Positions 24,287 to 31,543 of a stretch of DNA of 61,699 bases are shown here, in pieces. Positions within the stretch are counted from its first letter, which is position 1. Every line of letters begins with the position of its first letter. The notes below the pieces were generated by a model. It saw nothing but the letters and a program-made list of their open reading frames with translations, was not told the DNA's origin and made no database searches. The stretch comes from an uncultured Collinsella sp. (GTDB lineage Bacteria; Actinomycetota; Coriobacteriia; Coriobacteriales; Coriobacteriaceae). The DNA lies in contig UQIK01000012.1 in the NCBI GenBank assembly GCA_900541125.1, forward strand, positions 1 to 61,699, written 5' to 3'. Both the position numbers and the translations under genes were made by a program.

Positions 24287-24424
24287 TGTTCCTCCCTTTG
24301 ATCCCTCTTGGATCCGCGCGGCGATTCCCGACTTGTCAGCGCGCCCTTTTCCATGCCGACAATCGCCCAGACAGATCCAGCTTGTACCGGTGTGCTGTTA
24401 ACACCTAAACCGGTGCAAATGATT

Positions 24425-24467
24425 TGATACCAATTATATAGTCATGCGAAAACTATTTAATACCAAT
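24425..24467 (-). promoter_or_regulatory. Promoter/operator P2 before PTS EIIC
   Basis: TGATACCAAT (24425-24434) overlaps a minus-strand TATAAT (24433-24438), and TTAATACCAAT lies at 24457-24467, 32 bp away. Spacing and sequence closely match P1. Confidence 0.6.
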
Positions 24468-24546
24468 CGCTCAACGGGCGTGTACTCCCGGTGAACGGTA
24501 GATGGGGGTAACGGGTAAAGCGTTTATCCGGTACGCCCACGAATAG

Positions 24547-24569
24547 GGGCGGCGCCGTGCGCGCCGCCC
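24547..24569 (-). terminator. GC-rich hairpin after EIIB
   Basis: GGGCGGCGC (24547-24555) and GCGCCGCCC (24561-24569) form a perfect stem 12 bp past the EIIB stop. The downstream T content is low, so termination may be partial. Confidence 0.5.
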
Positions 24570-24580
24570 GTGGTTCCCAA

Positions 24581-25063
24581 TTAGAGGGCGCTTAGGGCAT
24601 CGACCTTGGGGTCGTCGGCCAGAGCGCGAATCTCGACCTCGACACCGCGGCCGACGAGCTCGCGAATGTCCTCTTCCTCGGCAGCAGTCACAAAGATCTG
24701 GCGGGAGATCTTACGGGCATCGGGACGCTGCTCGTCCTTGGACTTGGTGTTGCCCAGGTTGATGGAGGTGATCTGCGGGCAGCCGTCGACAAGCTGCTTG
24801 GCCTCGGCGATGCTGGCGACGCAGATGATCATCTTGTACTTATCGGTAACACCGGAGTTGATGGCCTCGATGGCGTGTTCCATGTCCTTAATGACGAGCT
24901 TGACGTTGGCCGGCTTTCCCATCTTGAGCGTAGTCTTCCAGACGGGATCGTTGGCAACCTTGTCGCCAACGCAGAAGATGCAGTCGGAGCCCAAGCCCTG
25001 GACCCAAGAGACGGCCACCTGGCCATGAAGCAGACGATGGTCGACGCGAAGCAGTTGAATCAT
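24581..25063 (-). CDS. PTS EIIB, mannose/fructose/sorbose family
   Basis: A 160-aa cytoplasmic EIIB. It starts MIQLLRVDHRLLHGQVAVSW; the phospho-acceptor is His13 in the family motif RLLHGQV. It receives phosphate from the EIIA at 25121 and passes it to the sugar bound at EIIC/EIID. It is followed by a GC-rich hairpin and P2. The substrate specificity (probably a glycated amino acid) is inferred from the linked deglycase and isomerase. Confidence 0.95.
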   Translation of the reverse strand: MIQLLRVDHRLLHGQVAVSWVQGLGSDCIFCVGDKVANDPVWKTTLKMGKPANVKLVIKDMEHAIEAINSGVTDKYKMIICVASIAEAKQLVDGCPQITSINLGNTKSKDEQRPDARKISRQIFVTAAEEEDIRELVGRGVEVEIRALADDPKVDALSAL

Positions 25064-25120
25064 GATTGACCCCCAAAGGTCTCATGCCGGAAACCCGGCC
25101 CCATTAATAGCAGGCGGTGA

Positions 25121-25540
25121 CTAGAACTCTTCCTCGTCATCCGCATCGGTCAGCAGGTCGTTGACAAACTTGACGCGCGTGTCGTCAGCCGCGAGGATCT
25201 CGTGGATAACCTGATCGGCGGGAGCCTCCTGGTCCGAAAAGAGCAGCTGGATCAGCAGCGGCAGATTCATGTTGGCAACCAGGTAGGTGTTGGGGCGCGT
25301 CTGGACGATCTTGGTGAACTCGTTGTTGACGCTGCCGCCAAACAGGTCGGTGCACACGATTACGTCGTCGGCGGGGTCGAAGGTCGCCAGGAGCTTGGCG
25401 GCCTCCTCGGCGACGTCGGTGCGGCCGTCGACAAACATCGACAGGTCGTGGACGTTATCGCGCGCGCCCGAGAGCAGCTCGGTGCTCTCTTTGATGCCGG
25501 TCGCAAAATGCGCGTGGCTGGCAAAGATGTATTGCCTCAT
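25121..25540 (-). CDS. PTS EIIA, mannose family
   Basis: A 139-aa EIIA starting at MRQYIFASHAHFATG (25540) behind GGGGGAAA. Phospho-His is His9, aligned with His10 of E. coli ManX (GTHGWAAE). The core has VIVCTDLFGGSVNNEF, typical of this fold. A short acidic tail (DADDEEEF) ends it. It lies 21 bp after deglycase copy 2, in one unit with it and EIIB. Confidence 0.94.
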   Translation of the reverse strand: MRQYIFASHAHFATGIKESTELLSGARDNVHDLSMFVDGRTDVAEEAAKLLATFDPADDVIVCTDLFGGSVNNEFTKIVQTRPNTYLVANMNLPLLIQLLFSDQEAPADQVIHEILAADDTRVKFVNDLLTDADDEEEF

Positions 25541-25561
25541 TGCGGTTTCCCCCAAATGAAA

Positions 25562-26623
25562 TTAGTAGTCGAACTGGTGGTAGTAGCGGCGGTACTTGAG
25601 GTTGTGCTTGGTGACCAGCTCGTAGTTGCGCGCGAGGCGGTCGGTGGTCAGCACGGACAGGATCCAGGGGGACACGATGACGCGGAAGTCGTCGTCCAGG
25701 CCCGGGATCGCGTACTCGGCGGTGTCGATGATGACGTAGTCCTCGTCGCCGGTCACGCCGCTGGTGAGGAAGGCGCGGACGCGCTCGTCGAGGGCGCGGC
25801 ACTCGTCCTCTCCCATGAACAGGAACACCGGGACGCCGGGCTCGAGCAGCTCGAGCGTGCCGTGGAAGAAGTCGTGCGAGGTGATGTGGCGGATGCGCTT
25901 CCACTGCATCTCCTCGAGCAGGCACATGGAGTACAGGATGGTCTCGCCCCACAGCGCGCCCGAGCCGATGAACATGGTGTAGTCGGCCAGCGCGTACTTC
26001 CTGGCGAGCTCCTCGGCGCGCGGCTCGAAGCGCTTGCGGATGTCGAGCATGTCCTTCCAGACGTCCTTCGTCTGCTCGATGAACAGGTCGAACTTGGGGA
26101 AGCAGCCGCGGCGGTTGAGCAGGCGCAGGCCGAAGCAGTCGGCGAGGTAGTAGCCCTTCTCGCAGCCGCCGGCGCCGTGGTCGGAGGCCATCATGACGCA
26201 GTTCTCGGCGCCCACGGCCTGCCCGATCTTGCCCTCGGGGTTGGTCATGGCGAAGACGCGCACGCCCATCTCCCTCATCTTGCCGACGGCCTCGAGCACC
26301 TCGGGGGTGGTGCCGGACTCGGAGGCGGTCAGCACGACGGACCTGTCGGTCATGCGCTTGTGGCCCATGACGTTCCACTCGGCGGCGTGGATCAGGTAGA
26401 CCTCGAGGTCGCGGTCGCCGAACTTGTTCATGAGGTACTCGAGCTGCATGAACTCGTCCCAGGTGCCGCCGACGCCCATCAGGAAGACGGCGTCGTAGCC
26501 CTCCTCGTGCACGCGGTCGGCCAGGGCGGTCATCTTCTTGCCGGCCTCGTAGACGTTCCTGCCGTCCTCGAGGTAGCCCTCCTGGTCGAAGTGCATGATC
26601 TCGATCTTCTCGGTCTCCTTCAT
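25562..26623 (-). CDS. FrlB/GfrF-like SIS-domain deglycase, copy 2
   Basis: A 353-aa protein identical in sequence to copy 1 (20412-21473). All reading frames over the interval give the same translations, so the DNA is identical or nearly so. Identity starts at the stop codon (TTA on plus, 25562) and stops at the start codon: upstream of ATG, copy 1 continues with TGTGTCCTCC and copy 2 with TCCCGCTCC. Copy 2 leads the operon deglycase-EIIA-EIIB. It presumably cleaves the 6-phospho-Amadori product made by this PTS. Confidence 0.82.
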   Translation of the reverse strand: MKETEKIEIMHFDQEGYLEDGRNVYEAGKKMTALADRVHEEGYDAVFLMGVGGTWDEFMQLEYLMNKFGDRDLEVYLIHAAEWNVMGHKRMTDRSVVLTASESGTTPEVLEAVGKMREMGVRVFAMTNPEGKIGQAVGAENCVMMASDHGAGGCEKGYYLADCFGLRLLNRRGCFPKFDLFIEQTKDVWKDMLDIRKRFEPRAEELARKYALADYTMFIGSGALWGETILYSMCLLEEMQWKRIRHITSHDFFHGTLELLEPGVPVFLFMGEDECRALDERVRAFLTSGVTGDEDYVIIDTAEYAIPGLDDDFRVIVSPWILSVLTTDRLARNYELVTKHNLKYRRYYHQFDY

Positions 26624-26739
26624 TCCCGCTCCTTTCACGAGCAGTTTGAATTGTCGCACGGAATGGACAGGCTTGCCGCCCCGTCTCGCCGCTTAACCTT
26701 GTGGACATCTTGGCCCCAAGCTCAACAATTCAAAGGTTC

Positions 26740-26784
26740 TTAATACCAGTGAACGATTACAGGTTAGCCGTTTTTAATACCGAT
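26740..26784 (-). promoter_or_regulatory. Promoter/operator P3 before frlB-like copy 2
   Basis: TTAATACCAGT (26740-26750) and TTAATACCGAT (26774-26784) start 34 bp apart, as in P1. The sites are slightly diverged, and no TATAAT box is as clear as at P1 and P2. Confidence 0.5.
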
Positions 26785-26865
26785 TTTTTGATTTCATCCT
26801 CCCCTCTCGGTAGACGGTCAGTTTTTGCCGTTCATCGGTCATGCGACACATGTCCGTAAAAAAAT

Positions 26866-26893
26866 GAGCACCCCGCCGTGCGCAGGGACGCTC
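26866..26893 (-). terminator. Terminator of the GntR pair
   Basis: GAGCACCCC (26866-26874) pairs with GGGACGCTC (26885-26893) including two G-T pairs. The minus strand continues with ATTTTTTT. Confidence 0.7.
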
Positions 26894-26899
26894 TAGACG

Positions 26900-27613
26900 C
26901 TAATAGTTGTAGGTATATCCGCCGGCGTCGCCGCGGGTAAAAGACTTGGCATGCTCGATTGCCTGCCCACTCGAGTCATAGGTCAGGCCTTCCAGCACGA
27001 GCGCCAGATCGCCCGGCTCAAGATTGAGCAAACTCGCATCGCGTGCGCCCAGCGCCTCGATATCGAGTTTCTCTACCGACTGATCTGGCTTGCGTCCCAA
27101 CATATCGTAGGTCTCGAACAGGCTGAAGACCGAAATGTCCACGCCTTCGATGCCCGGAAACAGCAGGCACGGAATCAGTGTCATCTCGATCGATACGGGC
27201 TCACCATCGATGCAGTTGAGGCGGCGCACCGAGTAAAGCAGATCGTCCTCAGCGATGCCAAACAAGTCGGCATAATACGGGCCGGCGTAGCGTTTGGAGC
27301 GCGCCAGGATGCGCACCGACGGCGTCGCGCCCGATGCCAGAACCGACTGGCGGAAGCCGCCCTTGCGTTCGTGCTCGTCAAACCACTTATGTCCCACAAA
27401 GGCGCCTTTGCCCTGCACGCGACGAATCTGGCCACTTTTGACCAGCTCGTCCATGGCGCTTCGGATTGTCAGGCGTGTCGTGCCAAACTCCTCGGCCAGC
27501 TCGTTTTCGGACGGAATCATCGAGCCCGTCGGGTAGTCGCCGCGCTCGATTCGCTCCGCAATGCAGCGGCGAATTTGTTTGTAAACCGGCAAGTCTTCTA
27601 CTGCATCAGCCAT
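26900..27613 (-). CDS. GntR-family regulator with UTRA domain (second of pair)
   Basis: A 237-aa HutC/FrlR-type regulator. The N-terminal winged helix (about 8-75) has SMIPSENELAEEFGTTRLTI. The UTRA effector domain follows (about 95-235), with LYSVRRLNCIDGEPVSIEMT and LVLEGLTYDSSGQAIEHAKS. Such proteins sense phosphosugars or phosphorylated Amadori products. Its start overlaps the stop of another GntR gene by 16 bp. It sits directly upstream of P3 and is the best candidate to bind the TTAATACC sites. Confidence 0.9.
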   Translation of the reverse strand: MADAVEDLPVYKQIRRCIAERIERGDYPTGSMIPSENELAEEFGTTRLTIRSAMDELVKSGQIRRVQGKGAFVGHKWFDEHERKGGFRQSVLASGATPSVRILARSKRYAGPYYADLFGIAEDDLLYSVRRLNCIDGEPVSIEMTLIPCLLFPGIEGVDISVFSLFETYDMLGRKPDQSVEKLDIEALGARDASLLNLEPGDLALVLEGLTYDSSGQAIEHAKSFTRGDAGGYTYNY

Positions 27614-28365
27614 TCGACACCCACCTTCGTCGCAACGCCGTCTGCCTCGCCGTTATCGGCAAAACGATACTTGGTCGGCAGAATCACGGACTTGCAATAC
27701 TCGACAAAGCCATCGGTCTCGTCGCGCTCGTGCGAAGCCTTGTAAAACACCGGCGTGCCCTCCTGAGCATTCAGCAACTTGGCCTCGTCGGCGTTCAGAC
27801 GGCTGATGGAAATATGCTCCTTGCCGTGCGTCACATGGACATTCCCCTCCTTGAGCAAAACGTCGTAGAGGCTTTCCTGCTCAAAATCGTGATCGGGAAG
27901 CGAGGGGCACAAAGACAGATTGACGTAAGCCGTCTCGATCGATGCCGGGGAACCGTTGACCACACGCACGCGCCGAATGCAGAAGAGCGGCATGCCCAGG
28001 TCGATCTGGGCTTTTTGGGCAAGATCGATATCGGCATACACGACCTTGGACCAAACCAGGCGCGCGGTCGACTTTGAGCCAACCCTCTCCACCGCCTGCG
28101 TATAGTTCCATGTTTCCTGAAAGATGTTCAGCGGTTTGGGAGGGCACACATAGGTGCCCGAACCGCGGCGGCTTTCCAAAGTTCCGCACGAAATAAGGCG
28201 CGTGATCGCAGCACGCAACGCCGTGCGCGACACGCCCAGCTCTTCACAGAGCACACGCTCGGCGGGCAGCCGGTCGCCACTCTGCAGGTCATAATGTTTG
28301 ATATACCAAAGAATACCCTCAAAGGCGCGATCTTTGGGCGGAATCGCATATGGTTCACTCGACAT
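27598..28365 (-). CDS. GntR-family regulator with UTRA domain (first of pair)
   Basis: A 255-aa regulator; the ATG at 28365 (MSSEPYAIPPKDRAFEG) is chosen over an upstream TTG at 28371 because of its spacing to GAGGAG. The winged helix has GDRLPAERVLCEELGVSRTA, and the UTRA-like effector domain includes LFCIRRVRVVNGSPASIETA. It is distinct in sequence from the second GntR gene, so it is not a recent tandem copy. The overlapping pair suggests two sensors controlling one regulon, possibly as a heteromer. Confidence 0.9.
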   Translation of the reverse strand: MSSEPYAIPPKDRAFEGILWYIKHYDLQSGDRLPAERVLCEELGVSRTALRAAITRLISCGTLESRRGSGTYVCPPKPLNIFQETWNYTQAVERVGSKSTARLVWSKVVYADIDLAQKAQIDLGMPLFCIRRVRVVNGSPASIETAYVNLSLCPSLPDHDFEQESLYDVLLKEGNVHVTHGKEHISISRLNADEAKLLNAQEGTPVFYKASHERDETDGFVEYCKSVILPTKYRFADNGEADGVATKVGVEWLMQ

Positions 28366-28400
28366 GGGCAAGACTCCTCAACCGCTTGATGCTGCAGGAA

Positions 28401-28892
28401 TCATTGCTCCGGACGCCTCATGGCGTCGAAGGCTTCTTTGATCTGCTCCGCAACGTTCCGATACGACCGATATAGGCCGGAGTCTCGCTTGACTTCGCCC
28501 GCGGTCACCGGAATCTCAAGCTTCGAAATCTCATCCTTGCCGGTTTGCACGGCAACGATGACACCCATACCAAGGCACATATTACGCTTGGCAGCGTTGT
28601 TTTTGGTAGCCTGAGCTGGATTAATCAAAATCTGCTGAGCCAGTTCGCGTTTGCTGAGCTCCGGCACATCCTCGGGATTTCCGGTCTCGGCAATCTCGCA
28701 CTGCAGCACATCCGCATAGTCAAAAATCTTCGGCTCGCCGCCGCGCTGATGCACGGCCCACTTGCGGCGCGTGGCGTCCTGGTAGATAGCCGGCAAAAAT
28801 GTAAACCGCGGCGGGTCCAAAATCGTATCCGTGATGGTAAACACATCGGGATCAAAGGCATCCTGCGGGTTTTTCTTCTTGAACAGCCCCAT
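28401..28892 (-). CDS. Hypothetical cytoplasmic protein
   Basis: A 163-aa protein starting at MGLFKKKNPQDAF (28892). The N-terminus FKKKNPQ and the layout (ITDTILDPPRFTFLPAIYQD, then KIFDYADVLQCEIAETG) recall short bacterial proteins with a PH-like or SHOCT-associated beta domain, but I recognise no family with certainty. No membrane segment or signal is visible. It lies 35 bp upstream of the GntR pair on the same strand and may be co-transcribed. Confidence 0.65.
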   Translation of the reverse strand: MGLFKKKNPQDAFDPDVFTITDTILDPPRFTFLPAIYQDATRRKWAVHQRGGEPKIFDYADVLQCEIAETGNPEDVPELSKRELAQQILINPAQATKNNAAKRNMCLGMGVIVAVQTGKDEISKLEIPVTAGEVKRDSGLYRSYRNVAEQIKEAFDAMRRPEQ

Positions 28893-29016
28893 ATCAGCCT
28901 CCCGTACTAGCATTAAACAACTCATGCTGAATATAGCACCAATTTCAAGCCACTGCTTTATCGCATCGGTACGCGGCGTCTATGGCTCGCCCAGCGGAAG
29001 AGTTTACGGACGAGAA

Positions 29017-29083
29017 CCGGGGTGCCTGCCTTGTTTTGAGAAGTGGGCTCCGCGAACTTCTCAAAACAAGGCAGGCACCCCGG
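29017..29083. repeat. Perfect 28-bp-arm palindrome
   Basis: Left arm 29017-29044 (starts CCGGGGTGCCTGCC) and right arm 29056-29083 are exact reverse complements with an 11-nt loop GGGCTCCGCGA. No T run follows on either strand. It lies in the 28893-29140 gap between two minus-strand genes. No other gene is seen there. Confidence 0.8.
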
Positions 29084-29140
29084 CCCCGCCGGTAAATAGC
29101 GGACACTCCGCATGCAATCTATGCAAACAAACAAGTACGC

Positions 29141-30169
29141 TTAGCTACATTCGGTAAGATCGAGCACGCTGCCCTTCACGATAAGCGCCGGCTCCAGAAC
29201 GACTTCTTCGGCACGTCTACCGCCCCTACCGGCAAGACGCTTGGACATGCAGCCAAAAGCATGCTCCGCGAGGATACCTGGATCCTGCTCAATCGCGGTC
29301 AGCGCCGGCTCAAAGAGAACGTCGGCGGCCGAGTTGTCGTAACTCACCACCGAGATGTCGCCCGGGATGCTCTTCCCCATCTCGTGCAAGCGCTTGAGCA
29401 GACCGAGGGCGATGTTATCCGAGCTTGCGAACACAGCGGTAGCATCAGTTGCGAGCACCGACTCCGAGGCCTCGTAGGCACTCGGGATGTAGTACTCGCT
29501 CTCAAACTCTAAACGTGCGTCGATAGGCAAGCCAACCTCGCGCAGTGCGCGCTCATAGCCGGCAAGTCGTTTGCGACCCGTATTGGAGCGGCGTGCGTTA
29601 ACCAGACAGGCAATACGGCGGTGGCCTTGCTCGATCAGATAGCGGGTGGCCATGTAGCCGCCCATCTCGTGGTCGAACATCACCTTGTCGCACTCGAGCC
29701 CCTCAATGGCACGGTCGACCATCACGGCCGGGATGGGCAGGTGGCTGACTTCTTCGCGCAGGGCACGGTCGTCGGAGAACTCGTCGCCCACGACCAGGAA
29801 GACGCCATCAACGCCGCGCGTCACCAGCTGGCGCAGCAGCTCCAGATCGTCATCGGCGCTTCCACCCGAGCTGGTAATGAAGAGCGCATAGCCATCCTCG
29901 CGGCAGCGCTTTTCCAGGCTACCGGCGAGCGAGGCAAAAAAGCGGCTCTCGATGTTAGGGACGATAAGGCCCAGCGTGCGCGACTCGCGCATGACCAAAC
30001 TACGCGCAATCTGGTTAGGAACATAGTGGTTGCGCGCCGCGACCTCCTTGATGAGTTTGCGGTTTTCTTCCGAGATGCGACAGGGCCGATTATTGAGCAC
30101 AAGCGAGACCGACGAGGGGGAAAGCCCCACCTCCTGGGCGATCTGCTTGAGGGTGACTTTGTTGGCCAT
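29141..30169 (-). CDS. LacI-family transcriptional regulator
   Basis: A 342-aa regulator. The helix-turn-helix is VTLKQIAQEVGLSPSSVSLV (about 5-24), with the hinge helix NQIARSLVMRESRTLG. A periplasmic-binding-protein-like effector domain follows (LGLIVPNIESRFFASLAGSL, FASSDNIALGLLKRLHEMGK, ISVVSYDNS). It is likely to control sugar genes; the GTTTAAAC sites near malQ and the PTS-HAD gene are possible targets, but this is inference. It stands alone between murB and the hypothetical gene. Confidence 0.92.
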   Translation of the reverse strand: MANKVTLKQIAQEVGLSPSSVSLVLNNRPCRISEENRKLIKEVAARNHYVPNQIARSLVMRESRTLGLIVPNIESRFFASLAGSLEKRCREDGYALFITSSGGSADDDLELLRQLVTRGVDGVFLVVGDEFSDDRALREEVSHLPIPAVMVDRAIEGLECDKVMFDHEMGGYMATRYLIEQGHRRIACLVNARRSNTGRKRLAGYERALREVGLPIDARLEFESEYYIPSAYEASESVLATDATAVFASSDNIALGLLKRLHEMGKSIPGDISVVSYDNSAADVLFEPALTAIEQDPGILAEHAFGCMSKRLAGRGGRRAEEVVLEPALIVKGSVLDLTECS

Positions 30170-30352
30170 CTCGCTCCTTCCGGGTTTACGCGCAATCTCT
30201 TGAAAGTATAGCGACTACCCCTCTACCTCGGTGATAAACACTTTACCAATCCGGTAGACGGCTGTTTTATCGCCGCCAGCGCACCAAATCCGTCCGGGTG
30301 GGGTATATTGCAATCGATTGATGACAACAACCACCAAAAGGCGGATATTCGT

Positions 30353-31315
30353 ATGCACGAGAACGACTTTTTTAACGAGGACCTGCTGTGCGCGCTTGCT
30401 GGCGTTGCCGGCGAGGACAACGTGCTGATGAGCGAGCCCATGCGCGAGCACACCACGTTTAAGATCGGCGGCCCGGCCGACGTCTTTGTCACGCCCGATA
30501 CCGAGCAGGGCCTCGTCGCCACGCTCGACACCTGTTATCGCTGCGACCTGCCGCTCACCATCGTGGGCAACGGCTCCGACCTGCTCGTCGGCGACAAGGG
30601 TATCCGCGGCGTTGTCGTGGCGCTGGGCGAAGGTCTCTCCAACATCACCGTCGACGGCACGCACGTCACGGCGGCAGCCGGCGCGCTGCTTTCCGATGTC
30701 GCCGCGGCGGCAGCCGAGGCCGGCCTCACCGGCATGGAGCCCATCTCGGGCATCCCCGGATCGGTCGGCGGCGCCTGCTACATGAACGCCGGTGCCTACG
30801 GTGCCTGCATGGCCGATGTGCTGGAGTCCGTGCGCGTCTACAAACCCGCTCGCCAGCTCGACGACGGCACCCGCGGCAGCGGCAATATCATTGAGTTCGA
30901 TGTCGATGAGCTCAACCTGGGCTATCGCAAGAGCCGCATTGCCGACGACGGCTTCATCGTGCTTTCGGCCACCTTCAATCTCGCTCCGGGCAACGCCGCG
31001 ATGATCAAGGCCGACATGGACGACTACCGCCAGCGCCGCGAGGACAAGCAGCCGCTCGACATGCCGAGTGCCGGCTCCACTTTCAAGCGCCCCGAGGGCT
31101 ACTTTGCCGGCAAGCTCATCATGGACGCCGGCCTGCGAGGACACGCCGTTGGCGGCGCGCAGGTGAGCGAGAAGCACTGCGGCTTCATCGTCAACGCCGA
31201 CCACGCCACCGCCGCCGACGTCGACGAACTCATCCGCCACATCCAGACAACCGTCAAAGACCAATTCAACGTAGACCTAGAACCCGAAGTCCACCGAGTA
31301 GGCGAATTCCTCTAA
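30353..31315 (+). CDS. murB: UDP-N-acetylenolpyruvoylglucosamine reductase
   Basis: A 320-aa FAD enzyme of peptidoglycan precursor synthesis. It starts at MHENDFFNEDLL (30353). Type I landmarks include the FAD region LTIVGNGSDLLVGDKGIRGV, GMEPISGIPGSVGGACYMNA, the catalytic-region LGYRKSRIADD, PSAGSTFKRP (proton donor Ser) and VGGAQVSEKHCGFIVNAD near the end. It reduces UDP-GlcNAc-enolpyruvate to UDP-MurNAc with NADPH. It is divergent from the LacI gene and has its own terminator. Confidence 0.96.
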   Translation: MHENDFFNEDLLCALAGVAGEDNVLMSEPMREHTTFKIGGPADVFVTPDTEQGLVATLDTCYRCDLPLTIVGNGSDLLVGDKGIRGVVVALGEGLSNITVDGTHVTAAAGALLSDVAAAAAEAGLTGMEPISGIPGSVGGACYMNAGAYGACMADVLESVRVYKPARQLDDGTRGSGNIIEFDVDELNLGYRKSRIADDGFIVLSATFNLAPGNAAMIKADMDDYRQRREDKQPLDMPSAGSTFKRPEGYFAGKLIMDAGLRGHAVGGAQVSEKHCGFIVNADHATAADVDELIRHIQTTVKDQFNVDLEPEVHRVGEFL

Positions 31316-31320
31316 AAGAG

Positions 31321-31340
31321 AAGGCCCCGAAAGGGGCCTT
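31321..31340 (+). terminator. Terminator of murB
   Basis: AAGGCCCC-GAAA-GGGGCCTT forms a perfect 8-bp stem 5 bp after the stop, followed by a T-rich stretch. Confidence 0.75.
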
Positions 31341-31393
31341 CGCCATATTTATTCAGATAACCCAGTCCGGTGTGTGGCGTATTGGATCCGAGA

Positions 31394-31524
31394 GGTCCGT
31401 GGCTGCCCGGAAGGCATTAGGTTGATCGCGAGTTCCGCACGAGCCGGAGAGCACTTAATGTGCTCTCCGTGCGAGCAGGACTGTCCGAGCAGGCAACCTA
31501 ATGCCTTCCGGGCAGCCACGGACC
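31394..31524 (+). repeat. Variable-arm/constant-core repeat, copy 1
   Basis: A 30-bp perfect inverted repeat (31394-31423 with 31495-31524, starting GGTCCGTGGC) encloses a 71-nt core from GATCGCGAGTTCCGCACGAG to GAGCAGGC. Inside the core, GGAGAGCAC-TTAAT-GTGCTCTCC forms a hairpin. The core matches copies 2-4, whereas the arms do not. It lies between the murB terminator and the stop of the peptidoglycan hydrolase gene (20 bp away). Confidence 0.9.
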
Positions 31525-31543
31525 AACTTACTTCAAGCCGCAG

